Assembly (NCBI RefSeq): GCF_018398425.1
Contig: NZ_JADPMV010000001.1
Location: forward strand, 2,542,001 to 2,606,000
Source: Pseudomonas lalucatii
Lineage (GTDB): Bacteria > Pseudomonadota > Gammaproteobacteria > Pseudomonadales > Pseudomonadaceae
Direction: 5' to 3'
DNA length: 64,000 bases
The stretch's first letter is position 1. Each line of letters begins with the position of its first letter. The notes under the pieces are model-generated. The model saw only the letters and a program-made list of their open reading frames with translations, searched no databases and had not been told where the DNA came from. The position numbers and the translations under genes are program-made. Of this stretch, positions 52,342-63,345 are shown piece after piece.

Positions 52342-53334
52342 ATGCTGCATGCCCACCTGACCACCCTGCACGTGGTCGCGCTGATCCTCGAGCTGCTCGC
52401 CGAGCGGCCCGAGCAGGCCGAGGCGCTGCTGGCCGGCAGCGGCATCCGCGCCGCCGACCTGGCCGGCGGCGACCAGCGCATCACCCGCACCCAGGAACTG
52501 CAGGTGTGCGCCAACGCCCTGGCCCTGCGCAGCGACCTCGGCCTGGAGCTGGGCCGGCGCCTGCATGTGTCGTCCTACGGCCTGCTCGGTTACGCCGCGC
52601 TGTCCAGTGCCACCTTTGGTGACGCCTGGCGCCTGCTGCTGCAGTACCCGGCCCTGCTCGGCACCTACTTCAGGCTGGAGCTGAGCGTCGAGGGCGAGCT
52701 GGCCTGGGTCGGCGCCGCCGAGTACCACCACGCGCCGGCGCTGGAGCGCTTCAACGTGGAGATGTGCCTGGCCTCGCTGCGGCTGGTCTGCGACGAGCTG
52801 CTCGGCCAGGCGCTGCCGCTGGTCGCGGCGCAGTTCCGCCATGGCCGGCCCGACTACGTCGCGCGCTACGCGGCCAGCTTCCCCTGCCCGCTGCGGTTCG
52901 ACGCCACGCGCAACGCCTTCGCCTTTCCCGCCGAGTGGCTGCAGCGGCGCCTGCCCCTGGCCGACCCGGTGACCCACCAGGACATGCTCGAACGCTGCCG
53001 CAAGCAGAACGCCGAGTTCACCACCCGCCAGGCCTGGCTGCAGCGGGTGCGCCAGGAACTGGCCGCGCACCTGGCCGAACCGCCCGGCCTGGAGGCCCTG
53101 GCGCAGCAGATGCACTGCTCGCCGCGCACCCTGCGCCGCCACCTGCAGGAACTCGGCACCCACTATCAGGAACTGCTCGACGAGCTGCGCTTCGAGCGTG
53201 CCAAGGCCCTGCTGGCCCGGGCGGACTGGCCGATCTGCCGCATCGCCGAGGAGCTGGGCTTCAGCGAGAGCGCCAGCTTCCGCCATGCCTTCCAGCGCTG
53301 GAGCGGCGTGGCACCGAGCCGTTTCCGCGCATAG
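52342..53334 (+). CDS. AraC-family regulator (Arabinose_bd type)
   Basis: A 330-residue regulator. The N-terminal about 200 residues follow the pattern of OruR/ArgR-like AraC proteins (LGLELGRRLHVSSYGLLGYA). The C-terminal AraC domain has HTH units LEALAQQMHCSPRTLRRHLQ and ICRIAEELGFSESASFRHAF. ATG 52342 is chosen from the family N-terminus. It lies upstream of acetylpolyamine amidohydrolase on the same strand, 124 bases apart, and may regulate it; that link is inferred. Confidence 0.83.
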   Translation: MLHAHLTTLHVVALILELLAERPEQAEALLAGSGIRAADLAGGDQRITRTQELQVCANALALRSDLGLELGRRLHVSSYGLLGYAALSSATFGDAWRLLLQYPALLGTYFRLELSVEGELAWVGAAEYHHAPALERFNVEMCLASLRLVCDELLGQALPLVAAQFRHGRPDYVARYAASFPCPLRFDATRNAFAFPAEWLQRRLPLADPVTHQDMLERCRKQNAEFTTRQAWLQRVRQELAAHLAEPPGLEALAQQMHCSPRTLRRHLQELGTHYQELLDELRFERAKALLARADWPICRIAEELGFSESASFRHAFQRWSGVAPSRFRA

Positions 53335-53458
53335 GGCGCTGCGGCCGAGGAATTTGGCCACTTCGATCCCCTATTGGCCGTTGCCAGCGTTCTCCCGCCG
53401 GCCCCCTGGGCGAACAATGACTCCCACAACCACAAGCGAGCCCGGGAGCCGTTCACCC

Positions 53459-54481
<1,023 letters not shown>

Positions 54482-54487
<6 letters not shown>

Positions 54488-54552
54488 GGTGGCTGGCGCT
54501 TTATCCGTCCAGCAGCTCCCGGTGGATGAAAAGAGCGTCATCCACCCTACGC
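54482..54552. repeat. GTAGGGTGG-type palindromic element over the aphA stop
   Basis: Perfect 11-bp arms GCGTAGGGTGG (54482-54492) and CCACCCTACGC (54542-54552) enclose a 49-base centre. The aphA stop codon TAG (54485-54487) is part of the left arm. Same style as the elements at 40767 and 46063. Confidence 0.72.
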
Positions 54553-54596
54553 CGACCGCCACGGCAAACACTTAGAACAAGACTGGAGTGACCCCG

Positions 54597-55709
54597 ATGA
54601 ACAGACTCACCCGCACCCTGACCGCCGGCCTCTGCGCCGGCGCCCTGCTCGGCGGCCTCGGCCAGGCCCTGGCCGCCGACAAGCCGCGCGAGCTGCGCGT
54701 GTACAACTGGGCCGACTACATGCTGCCCTCGGTGCCCAAGGAATTCCAGGCCAAGAGCGGCATCCAGCTGACCTGGGACCTGTTCGACACCAACGAGGCA
54801 CTGGAGGCCAAGCTGCTCACCGGCAACTCCGGCTACGACCTGGTGGTGCCGTCCAACACCTTCCTCGACACCCAGATTCGCGCCGGGGTGTTCCAGACGC
54901 TGGACAAGAGCCAGCTGCCCAACTGGCAGCACCTCGACCCGGCGCTGCTCGAGCTGATGAGCGCCAACGACCCGGGCAACGCCCACGCGGTGCCCTACAT
55001 GTACGGCACCGTGCTGCTCGGCTTCAACCCGGACAAGGTCAGGGCCGCCCTCGGCGCGGACGCCCCGGTGAACAGCTGGGATTTGATCTTCAAGGAAGAG
55101 AACGCCGCCAAGCTGGCCCAGTGCGGGGTGACCCTGCTCGACTCGCCCGGCGAGATCCTGCCGATCGCCCTGCACTACCTGGGCCTCGACCCCTCCAGCA
55201 CCCGGCGCGAGGACTACGACAAGGCCACCGCACTGCTGCTGAAGATCCGCCCGCACGTGCGCTACTTCCACTCGGCCAAGTACATGACCGACATCGCCAA
55301 CGGCAACATCTGCGTGGCGGTCGGCTACTCGGGCAGCTTCTACCAGTTCGCCAACCGCGCCAAGGAAGCCGGCAACGGCGTGCTCATCGACTGGCGCCTG
55401 CCCAGGGAAGGCGCGCCGCTGTGGTTCGACTCCTTCGCCATCCCGGCCAGCGCCAAGAACGTCGAGGAGGCCCACGAGTTCCTCAACAACCTGCTCGACC
55501 CGCAGGTGGTGGCGCCCATCAGCACCTTCCTCGGCTACCCGAACCCGAACAAGAGCGCCATGCCGCTGGTCAGCGCGGAGATCCGCGACAATCCGCACCT
55601 GACCCCGAGCGCCGAGGCGCAGAAGACCCTGTACGTGCTCAAGCCGCTGCCGCAGAAGGCCGAGCGCCTGCGCACCCGCGCCTGGACGCGGATCAAGTCG
55701 GGCACCTGA
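54597..55709 (+). CDS. Periplasmic polyamine-binding protein (PotF/SpuD-like)
   Basis: A 370-residue binding protein with a signal peptide (to about residue 25). RVYNWADYMLPSVPKEFQ, YDLVVPSNTFLDTQIRAGVF and YGTVLLGFN follow the PotF/SpuD pattern. It should bind putrescine, spermidine or acetylated forms. ATG 54597 follows GGAGTG. No permease or ATPase gene is beside it, so it must use a transporter encoded elsewhere. Its pairing with aphA suggests acetylpolyamine scavenging. Confidence 0.86.
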   Translation: MNRLTRTLTAGLCAGALLGGLGQALAADKPRELRVYNWADYMLPSVPKEFQAKSGIQLTWDLFDTNEALEAKLLTGNSGYDLVVPSNTFLDTQIRAGVFQTLDKSQLPNWQHLDPALLELMSANDPGNAHAVPYMYGTVLLGFNPDKVRAALGADAPVNSWDLIFKEENAAKLAQCGVTLLDSPGEILPIALHYLGLDPSSTRREDYDKATALLLKIRPHVRYFHSAKYMTDIANGNICVAVGYSGSFYQFANRAKEAGNGVLIDWRLPREGAPLWFDSFAIPASAKNVEEAHEFLNNLLDPQVVAPISTFLGYPNPNKSAMPLVSAEIRDNPHLTPSAEAQKTLYVLKPLPQKAERLRTRAWTRIKSGT

Positions 55710-55763
55710 GCCCGCTGCGCCCCTGACCGCGGCGGCCACCACGGCCGCCGCGGCCTCGCACGG

Positions 55764-56675
55764 CTAACGCAGGGCGGCGAGAATGGTGCGGATGTTCGCC
55801 TCGAGCATGCCGGCATAGCTGTCGCCGGGCGTGCCGGGCAGGCCCAGGGAATCGGTGTACAGGGTCCCGGCGATCGGGATGCCGCTCTCGCGCGAAACCA
55901 TCTGCATGCTGCGCGCATCGACGCTGGTCTCGACGAACAGGGCCGGCACCCGGCGCTGCTCGAGCTGCCCGAGCAGGGCGATGACCTGCTGCGGCGTGCC
56001 CTGGTTCTCCGCGTTGATCTCCCAGATGTAACCGGCGTCGAAACCATAGGCGGCGCAGAAGTACTTGAACGCCCCCTCGCTGGTCACCAGGTAGCGGCGC
56101 GCGACCGGGATCTCGGCGAAGGCCGCCAGGGCCTTGTCGTGCAGCTGTTGCAGCCGCTCGATATAGGCCGCGGCGTTGGCCTGGTAGGTCGCCGCGTGCC
56201 CCGGGTCGACGCGGATCAGGGCGTCCCGGGCGTTGCGCGCGTACTGCATGCCGTTGCGCGCATCCAGCCAGGCGTGGGGGTCCTCGCTGCCGGCCTGGCC
56301 GCTGGAGGTCAGGTACTGCGGCGTGACTCCCTCGCTCAGGCGGAACACCGGGGCGTCCGCGCCGGTCTTGCCGGCGGTGCGCAGCAGCTTGTCGAACCAG
56401 GCATTGCCGGCTTCCAGATTGAGGCCGTTGTAGAACACCAGGTCGGCATCGCTGGTCTGCTGCACGTCCAGCGGCAGCGGGTCGTATTCGTGGGGGTTGG
56501 AGCCCAGCGGCGCCAGGCTGTGGATCTCCACCCGCTCGCCACCGACGTTCTTGACGATGTCGTAGAGGATCGAATAGCTGGTGACCACCTTGAGCCTGGC
56601 GCCGCTGTCGGCCCAGGCCGGCGCCAGCCAAGGCCCGAGCAGGCCGAGAGCGATGAGTAGAAGGGTTCTGATCAT
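55764..56675 (-). CDS. Manganese-type ABC transporter binding protein (PsaA/MntC-like)
   Basis: A 303-residue cluster A-I metal-binding protein with a signal peptide. The four metal ligands are visible: histidine in GSNPHEYDPL, histidine in SEDPHAWLDA, glutamate in TSEGAFKYF and aspartate in LYTDSLGLPG. The His-His-Glu-Asp set, with glutamate in third place, fits manganese or iron carriers better than zinc carriers, and no histidine-rich loop is present. It overlaps the permease gene by 4 bases and is last in a three-gene operon (ATPase, permease, binding protein). Confidence 0.86.
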   Translation of the reverse strand: MIRTLLLIALGLLGPWLAPAWADSGARLKVVTSYSILYDIVKNVGGERVEIHSLAPLGSNPHEYDPLPLDVQQTSDADLVFYNGLNLEAGNAWFDKLLRTAGKTGADAPVFRLSEGVTPQYLTSSGQAGSEDPHAWLDARNGMQYARNARDALIRVDPGHAATYQANAAAYIERLQQLHDKALAAFAEIPVARRYLVTSEGAFKYFCAAYGFDAGYIWEINAENQGTPQQVIALLGQLEQRRVPALFVETSVDARSMQMVSRESGIPIAGTLYTDSLGLPGTPGDSYAGMLEANIRTILAALR

Positions 56676-57588
56676 GGGCTCACCTCGTGCTCGAGCATGG
56701 CGTTGTCGGGGTCATTGACGGGGCCGTCGCCGCATGGCGCCTGCTGGCGCCGACGCCGGGCCTGCAGGCCGCGCCAGATCAGGCCCTGGCTGGGGGACAG
56801 CAGCAGCGCGGCGAGAAACAACAGGGTCGAGGTCATGACGATGGTCGCGCCCGAGGCCAGGTTGTAGGTGAAGCTCAGGTAGATGCCGCTGAAGGCCGAG
56901 ACCAGGCCCAGGCCGGCGGCCCAGCAGATCATCAGCGACAGGCGGTTGGTCAGCAGGTAGGCGGTGGCCGCCGGGGTGATCAGCATGGCCACCACCAGGA
57001 CGATGCCGACCGTCTGCAGCGAGGCCACCGTGACCAGGGTCAGCAGGGTCATCAGGAAGTAGTGGATCAGCTTGACCGGCAGGCCGTAGGCGGCGGCCAT
57101 GGTGGCGTCGAAGGTGCTGAGCAGCAGTTCCTTGTAGAACAGGTAGATCGAGGCCAGCACCAGGGCGCCGATGACCAGGGTGATCCACATTTCCTCCGGG
57201 CGCACCGCCAGCACGTTGCCGAAGAGGATGTGATAGAGGTCGGTGCTGCTCTTCTGCAGGGTGATGAGGATGATGCCCAGGGCGAACGCGGCGGTGAACA
57301 TCACGCCGATCGACACGTCATGCTTGATCCGGCTGTGCTGGCTGACGTAGCCGATGGCGATGGCGGTGAGCAGACCGGAGAGCACCGCACCGATCAGCAG
57401 GTTGATGCCGAGCATGAACGACAGGGCGACCCCGGGCAGCACCGCGTGGGAGATCGCATCGCCCATCAGCGCCATGCCGCGCAGGATGATGAAGCAACCG
57501 ATCACCCCGCAGATGATGCCGACCATGGCCGAGGTCAGCAGCGCCTTCTGCAGGAAGTCGTACGCCACGACGGCTTGAAGGAAGCTCA

Positions 57589-57589
<1 letters not shown>
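56672..57589 (-). CDS. Manganese-type ABC transporter permease
   Basis: A 305-residue ABC-3 family permease with about nine helices (MALMGDAISHAVLPGVALSF; TVGIVLVVAMLITPAATAYL). ATG 57589 (MSFLQAVVAYDFLQKALLT) overlaps the ATPase stop as TGATG, and its own stop overlaps the binding-protein start as ATGA, so translation of all three is coupled. The longer open frame upstream is out of family and lies inside the ATPase gene. The C-terminal 40 residues are hydrophilic and arginine-rich. Confidence 0.88.
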
Positions 57590-58332
<743 letters not shown>

Positions 58333-58405
58333 GGCTGCAGTCCTCGTACTGGGGCGCCGGCGGCGGATGGCCGGCAGTGGGTTGAGCAGAGGCTACCAAT
58401 CAACA

Positions 58406-58446
58406 TGATCGTTTGCTTTCGCGGCATTAATCGCTATTTACGATCA
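58406..58446. promoter_or_regulatory. Inverted repeat before the metal transporter operon
   Basis: TGATCGT (58406-58412) and ACGATCA (58440-58446) form 7-bp perfect arms with a 27-base centre rich in A/T, 74 bases upstream of the ATPase start. It is a candidate operator for a metal regulator, or part of the promoter; no Fur or MntR consensus could be assigned. Confidence 0.4.
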
Positions 58447-58487
58447 ACCTAGCCAGAGCATGCCCGCCGAGCGGAACGGCGAGGCCC

Positions 58488-59336
58488 TCAGTCGAGGGCG
58501 ATCAGGCGCAGGGCCTTGAGCGCCTTGCTGATCTGCGGGCGATGGCGGTTCTTGCTGAGAAAGGAGACGAACACCGGCTGCTCGATCTGCGGCGCGTCGG
58601 CCACCGGGAAGAAGTCGCCGCTGTCGATGTACTGCTGCGCCAGGTCGGCCGGCAGGTAGGCCGCGCCCCCGCGGCCGCGCAGGTATTCCACGCTCATCAC
58701 CCCCAGGCCCATGGACACCGGCGCCAGCTGCAGCTGCGGCAGCAGTTCGCCGTGGCGGGCGACGAAGTGCGGGCAGATGGCGACCAGCACGTAGTCTTCC
58801 ACGCGCACCTCGGCGAGCGCCTGCGGCTGCGCGGCGACCATCACGAAGCGCTCGTTGAACAGGTGCTGGATCTCCAGTTCCGGGCGGTACTGCGGGGTGT
58901 AGATCACCGCGATGTCCAGGTTGCCGAAGCTCAGCTCGTCGATCATGGTCTTGGAGTAGTCGGCCTCGACATGGATGGCCGTCTTGGGAAACTCCTGGCG
59001 CAGCCAGAACACCCACTTGCTGATCAGCCGCTGCCACAGACTCACCTGGGTGGCGATGCGCAGGCGGCCCTGGTAGTCGCGCGGCATGCCGATGTCCTGG
59101 CGCGCCTGGTTCCAGCACAGACGCAGGTTGGCGGCATAGCTCTCGAAGCGCCGGCCCTCGGCGGTCAGCTCGGCGCCGGCGCGGCCGCGGATGAACAGCT
59201 GGGCGCCGATCGCCTCCTCCAGGCTGCGGATGCGCATGCTCACGGTCGACTGGGTGACGCACAGGCGCTCGGCGGTGCGGTTGAAGTTACGCGTCTCCAC
59301 CAGGTCGGCGAAGGTGTCCAGGAACTCGATTTTCAT
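58488..59336 (-). CDS. LysR-family regulator divergent from the amidohydrolase
   Basis: A 282-residue LysR protein. The helix-turn-helix is FADLVETRNFNRTAERLCVT, then QSTVSMRIRSLEEAIG; the effector domain follows from about residue 90. ATG 59336 (MKIEFLDTFADLV) is chosen over a 29-residue upstream extension. It diverges from the amidohydrolase-Rieske pair across 167 bases that contain a LysR-type palindrome, so it probably controls them. The inducer is unknown. Confidence 0.85.
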   Translation of the reverse strand: MKIEFLDTFADLVETRNFNRTAERLCVTQSTVSMRIRSLEEAIGAQLFIRGRAGAELTAEGRRFESYAANLRLCWNQARQDIGMPRDYQGRLRIATQVSLWQRLISKWVFWLRQEFPKTAIHVEADYSKTMIDELSFGNLDIAVIYTPQYRPELEIQHLFNERFVMVAAQPQALAEVRVEDYVLVAICPHFVARHGELLPQLQLAPVSMGLGVMSVEYLRGRGGAAYLPADLAQQYIDSGDFFPVADAPQIEQPVFVSFLSKNRHRPQISKALKALRLIALD

Positions 59337-59364
59337 CCGCGGCCTCCCGGGCCAGTCATTTAAT

Positions 59365-59384
59365 CGTATTTTTGCATTTATACG
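59365..59384. promoter_or_regulatory. LysR-type operator before the amidohydrolase
   Basis: CGTAT-N10-ATACG, a perfect inverted repeat in AT-rich DNA between the LysR gene and the amidohydrolase; its T-N-A core spacing is in the range of LysR boxes. Confidence 0.55.
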
Positions 59385-59503
59385 GCATTTCCAATTCATT
59401 ATAAAAATCAAAATCGGGCCCATAGGATGGCAGCCATCACCCAGTCGTGGTGGCCGGGGTCGGCCTCGACCCGCCGCCGCGCATCACCACAGGAGCCTGA
59501 AGG

Positions 59504-60589
59504 ATGACCACGATCATCGACTGCGATTGCCACAACTACTGGATGTCGGCGGAGGTGCTGCTCCCCTACATGGACGGGATCTTCAAGGACTTCTTCGTCC
59601 GCGGCGAACAGCCCGGCCCGGCCGGCGCCTTCCCCCACGGCCACCGGCCCTGGCTGCATCCAGAAGGCTTCAAGCGCGCCGACATCAACCCGACCAGCCA
59701 GGACGAGCACTACAGCCTGATGAAGGAGAAGCACCTCGACCGCTACAACATCGACTATGCCATCCTCACCGGCGACGAGGCCCTGGAGGCCTCGACCCTG
59801 GCCAACCCCCACTACGCCGCGGCGCTGGTGCGCGCCTACAACGACTGGATGGTCGACTACTGGCTGCCCAAGGACCGCCGCTTCAAGGGCTCGCTGCTGA
59901 TCAGCCCGACCGACCCGCACGGCGCGGCGGCGGAGATCCGTCGCCTCGGCGGCCACCCGGACATCGTCCAGGTGCTGGCCTCCCATGGCGCCCAGCGGCC
60001 CTACGGCGACCCCTTCTACCACCCCATCTACCAGGCCTGCGCCGAGATGGGCCTGCCCTTCGCCATCCACCTGGGCGGCCAGGGCGGGGTCAACAGCAAC
60101 CCGATCGGCGCGGGCCCGACCACCTTCTTCTGGGAGACCCACGCGCTGCTGCCGCAGTCGGCCATGACCCACGTGGCCAGCATGATCGCCCAGGGCGTGT
60201 TCGAGAAATGGCCGGACCTGTACTTCGTGGTCATCGAGTGCGGCGTGGCCTGGGTGCCCAGCCTGCTCTGGCGCCTGGACGCCAACTACAAGGCGCTGCG
60301 CAAGGAAACGCCCTGGCTGAAGATGCTGCCCAGCGAGTACTTCAAGCGCAACATCCGCTTCACCACCCAGCCGCTGGAGCAGCCCGGCACCAAGGTCGAG
60401 CACCTGTGGGCGATTCTCGAGGCGATGGACGGCGAGAACACCCTGCTGTTCGCCTCCGACTACCCGCACTGGGATTACGACAGCGTCGAATCCCTGCACA
60501 TTCCGCCGCAGTGGCGCGACAGCATCCTCGGCGGCAACGCGCTGAAGGTGTACTCGCGCCTGACCCAGCCCCTGGCCAAGAGCGCCTGA
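59504..60589 (+). CDS. Amidohydrolase-2 family metal-dependent hydrolase
   Basis: A 361-residue TIM-barrel protein of the amidohydrolase 2 family. The N-terminal IIDCDCHNYWMS is a variant of the HxH metal motif. GLPFAIHLGGQGG has a histidine at the end of a barrel strand, PDLYFVVIECGVAWVPSLLW another, and LFASDYPHWDYDSVES carries the metal aspartate. Members catalyse decarboxylation or hydrolysis of ring or imide compounds. The Rieske gene follows by 17 bases. The substrate is unknown; linkage to the nearby quaternary-amine genes is only by position. Confidence 0.78.
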   Translation: MTTIIDCDCHNYWMSAEVLLPYMDGIFKDFFVRGEQPGPAGAFPHGHRPWLHPEGFKRADINPTSQDEHYSLMKEKHLDRYNIDYAILTGDEALEASTLANPHYAAALVRAYNDWMVDYWLPKDRRFKGSLLISPTDPHGAAAEIRRLGGHPDIVQVLASHGAQRPYGDPFYHPIYQACAEMGLPFAIHLGGQGGVNSNPIGAGPTTFFWETHALLPQSAMTHVASMIAQGVFEKWPDLYFVVIECGVAWVPSLLWRLDANYKALRKETPWLKMLPSEYFKRNIRFTTQPLEQPGTKVEHLWAILEAMDGENTLLFASDYPHWDYDSVESLHIPPQWRDSILGGNALKVYSRLTQPLAKSA

Positions 60590-60606
60590 AAGAAGAGGAG
60601 AACAAC

Positions 60607-60963
60607 ATGAATGCGAAGAAGGTTCTGGCCTGCAAGACCCACGAGGTCGTCAGCGGCCGGCAGAAGATCGTCAAGCTCGGCCACCTGCCGGTCGGCATCT
60701 TCAAGGTCGGCGACGCGTACCATGCCATGCTCAACGTCTGCCCGCACCGCGGCGCGTCGCTCTGCGAGGGGCCGCAGTGCGGCACCACCCAGGACACGCC
60801 GCACTACGAGTTCATCTACGGCAAACGCGACGACCTGGTGCGCTGCGCCTGGCACGGCTGGGAGTTCGAGATCAAGACCGGCGAGTTCATCGTCGATCGC
60901 AGCATCAAGGCCAAGACATACCCGGTCAGCGTCGAGGGCGAGGATCTCTACGTCCATCTCTGA
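60607..60963 (+). CDS. Rieske [2Fe-2S] ferredoxin-like protein
   Basis: A 118-residue Rieske protein. The cluster ligands are C45 and H47 in CPHRGASLCEG and C80 and H83 in RCAWHGWEFEIKTGE. This is the ferredoxin or small-subunit form, without a catalytic domain. The linker between the two boxes is long, with extra cysteines C53 and C58. It should carry electrons to a partner oxygenase that is not in the window, or work with the amidohydrolase. A GAGGAG site precedes ATG 60607. Confidence 0.85.
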   Translation: MNAKKVLACKTHEVVSGRQKIVKLGHLPVGIFKVGDAYHAMLNVCPHRGASLCEGPQCGTTQDTPHYEFIYGKRDDLVRCAWHGWEFEIKTGEFIVDRSIKAKTYPVSVEGEDLYVHL

Positions 60964-61040
60964 GCGCCCGCGGGGGCGCCGCCGGCAGCGATCAGGGCGG
61001 CCGCACAGGGACAGTGCGGCGCCGGCAGCGGCCGATGACG

Positions 61041-61185
61041 AAGCCAGGCATTAGCCCAGCTTGGCCTTAGCGCCCGAATAGATCGTTTGCCAGGCATGGG
61101 GTCAGGCCGCAGTCTTGGTCTGCACCCGGCCAGGCCGCGTGCCCCCTCATGGACGGCCGGGCCGCATTTCCGGCGACTTGCCTGC
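61041..61185 (+). promoter_or_regulatory. Duplicated control region, copy 1 (upstream of the binding-protein gene)
   Basis: The 90 bases 61041-61130 align without gaps to 63346-63435; by eye 73 of 90 match, and weaker similarity continues to about 61,185. Shared parts are GGCATTAG-N8-GGCCTTAG and GATCGTTTG. It lies in the 356-base gap 60964-61319, where no gene is evident. Confidence 0.7.
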
Positions 61186-61319
61186 ACGGAAAGCCCCGAA
61201 GACTGCACATCCGCCGTTGCCACCGCTGGCCCGGGCTGCGCGGATGCCGACGAAGCAGCAGCCGAGCCAGCAGCACCGCTCGCCCCCTGCCACAACCTGA
61301 ACCTGACGAGACGAATAAA

Positions 61320-62264
61320 ATGAATAGAACGAATCGTACTGCTTTGGTGGCCCTTGCCCTGACACTCGCCGCCTCCCCGTCCTGGGCCCAGGAAGCCGCC
61401 TCGTGCCAGACCTTGCGCATGGCCGACGTCGGCTGGGTGGACAACGGCGCGATCAACGGTCTGACCATGGCGGTGGCCGAGGGCCTGGGCTACCAGGCGA
61501 AGGTCTCCACCCTGAGCCTGCCGATCATCCTGGTCTCGGTGCAGAAGAAGGATGTCGACTTCTTCCTCGACTACTGGTCGCCGGCCTCCGACCCGCTGTT
61601 CCAGCCGGCGGTCGCCAACAACAGCGTCACCCTGGTGGAGGAGCCCAACCTGGTGGGCGCCAAGTTCACCCTAGCGGTGCCGAGCTACCTGGCCGCCGAC
61701 GGCCTCAAGGACATGAGCGACATTGCCCGCTACAAGGATCAGCTCAAGGGCAAGATCTACGGCATCGAGTCCGGTGCCGGCGGCAACCAGCTGATCAAGA
61801 CCATGATCAAGGAGAACCGCTACGACCTCGGCGACTTCGACCTGGTGGAGTCCAGCGAGACGGCCATGCGCCTGCAGGTCGCGCGGGCCATCCGCAAGCA
61901 GGAACCGATCGTCTTCCTCGGCTGGGCGCCGCACCCGATGAACCTGCAGTTCGACATGACCTACCTCAGCGGCGCCGACGACCTGTGGGGGCCGGACGGC
62001 GGCGCCGCCAAGGTGCACACGGTGATGGCCAACGACTACCAGACCCGCTGCCCGAACGCCGCCAAGCTGGTGAGCAACATGAAGTTCGACATCCCGATGG
62101 AGTCGCACATGATGGAGAGGATCATGGACAAGGAGCCGGCGGTACAGGCCGCCAAGCAATGGATCGCCAAGAACCCGCAGTGGCTGGACACCTGGCTGGA
62201 CGGCGTGACCACCTTCGACGGCAAGGATGCCAAGAGCGCGGTGCTGAGCTACCTGCAACAGTGA
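61320..62264 (+). CDS. Quaternary-amine ABC binding protein (choline/carnitine type, OpuAC)
   Basis: A 314-residue OpuAC-family protein with a signal peptide (to about residue 24, SPSWAQEA). Tryptophans expected to form the cation cage appear in ADVGWVDNGAIN, FLDYWSPASDP and FLGWAPHPMNLQ, as in ChoX/CaiX-type proteins. It should bind choline, carnitine, gamma-butyrobetaine or a related compound. No permease or ATPase lies beside it. A shared control region links it to the gamma-butyrobetaine dioxygenase gene, which makes gamma-butyrobetaine or carnitine the favoured ligand. Confidence 0.84.
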   Translation: MNRTNRTALVALALTLAASPSWAQEAASCQTLRMADVGWVDNGAINGLTMAVAEGLGYQAKVSTLSLPIILVSVQKKDVDFFLDYWSPASDPLFQPAVANNSVTLVEEPNLVGAKFTLAVPSYLAADGLKDMSDIARYKDQLKGKIYGIESGAGGNQLIKTMIKENRYDLGDFDLVESSETAMRLQVARAIRKQEPIVFLGWAPHPMNLQFDMTYLSGADDLWGPDGGAAKVHTVMANDYQTRCPNAAKLVSNMKFDIPMESHMMERIMDKEPAVQAAKQWIAKNPQWLDTWLDGVTTFDGKDAKSAVLSYLQQ

Positions 62265-62342
62265 CCGCTCGGGCGTGCGCCGGGCAATGCGCCCGGCGGG
62301 CGTCAGCGCGGCTCTGCCCGCCCAGCGGCGCAGCCTGCCGGC

Positions 62343-63293
62343 TCAGCTCTGGCTATGGCTGGCCAGCCAGTCCCAGAGCTTCTGCGCCGGCGCGCGCAGC
62401 TGCCGGCGCAGCGGCCGCACCAGCCAGAAACGCTCCGGCGTGGCCACGCACAGGTCGAACACCGGCACCAGGCCGTGGCGCACTTCGCGCTGCCAGCGCA
62501 TGAACAGGTTGCGGTGGGCCAGGGCCAGGCCCATGCCCTGGCGCGCCAGCTCCAGGGCCATCACCTGGGTGTCGCAACTGACCCGCCGGGTCTGCCGTTC
62601 CAGCTCCGCCACCCCCGCCGCCTGCAGCCAGGCCCGCCAACCGACGGCGAAACCGACGGAGTGCAGCAGCGTCTGTCCGGCCAGGTCCTGGGGACTCTGC
62701 AGGCGCGCCGCCAGCTCCGGCGCCGCCAGCACCACCATCTCCTCCTCGCCCTCGCCCAGGGCCACGCATTCCAGCTCGTTCCAGTCGCCGCGGCCGTAGC
62801 GGATCTCCATGTCGGCGCCCTCGCTGCCGAAGTCGGTGCTCCAGAAACCGCTGGCCAGGTGCAGGGCCACCTCGGGATGGGCCCGGTGAAAGGCCACCAG
62901 CCGCGGCGCCAGCCAGGCCTGCTGCGCCAGCGGCGTGGCGCGCAGGGTCACCGGCGCATCGCGGGTCAGGCCGAACACCTCGGCCGTGCTGTCGCGCAGG
63001 CGCACGAAGGCGGCCTGGATCGAGGGCAGCCAGGCCTGCCCGGCCAGGCTCAGGCTGAGGCTGCGCGGATGGCGCACGAACAGCTGCTGGCCGAGGCGGT
63101 CCTCCAGCAGGCGGATGCGCTGGCTGACCGCCGACTGGGTGATGTTCAGCTCGCGCCCGGCGGCGGTGAAACTCAGGGTGCGGGCCGCCACCTCGAAGGC
63201 TTCCAGCCACAGCAACGGCGGCAGGTCCTGGGTCAGCCCGGGCCAGTCCGGGTATTCCGGCACCGGGGCGCCGGGCCGCTGGGAATCGCTCAT
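62343..63293 (-). CDS. LysR-family regulator of the butyrobetaine/carnitine genes
   Basis: A 316-residue LysR protein of the GcvA-like type: FEVAARTLSFTAAGRELNIT, then QSAVSQRIRLLEDRLG is the DNA-binding part. ATG 63293 (MSDSQRPGAPVPEYPDW) is chosen. The gene lies between the binding protein and the dioxygenase, diverging from the latter across control copy 2. It is the natural candidate to bind both control copies. The ligand is inferred. Confidence 0.85.
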   Translation of the reverse strand: MSDSQRPGAPVPEYPDWPGLTQDLPPLLWLEAFEVAARTLSFTAAGRELNITQSAVSQRIRLLEDRLGQQLFVRHPRSLSLSLAGQAWLPSIQAAFVRLRDSTAEVFGLTRDAPVTLRATPLAQQAWLAPRLVAFHRAHPEVALHLASGFWSTDFGSEGADMEIRYGRGDWNELECVALGEGEEEMVVLAAPELAARLQSPQDLAGQTLLHSVGFAVGWRAWLQAAGVAELERQTRRVSCDTQVMALELARQGMGLALAHRNLFMRWQREVRHGLVPVFDLCVATPERFWLVRPLRRQLRAPAQKLWDWLASHSQS

Positions 63294-63345
63294 GCGGAAG
63301 GCTCCTCGCACAGGAATGATGGGCCGAAGATAGCAGCATATGGCT

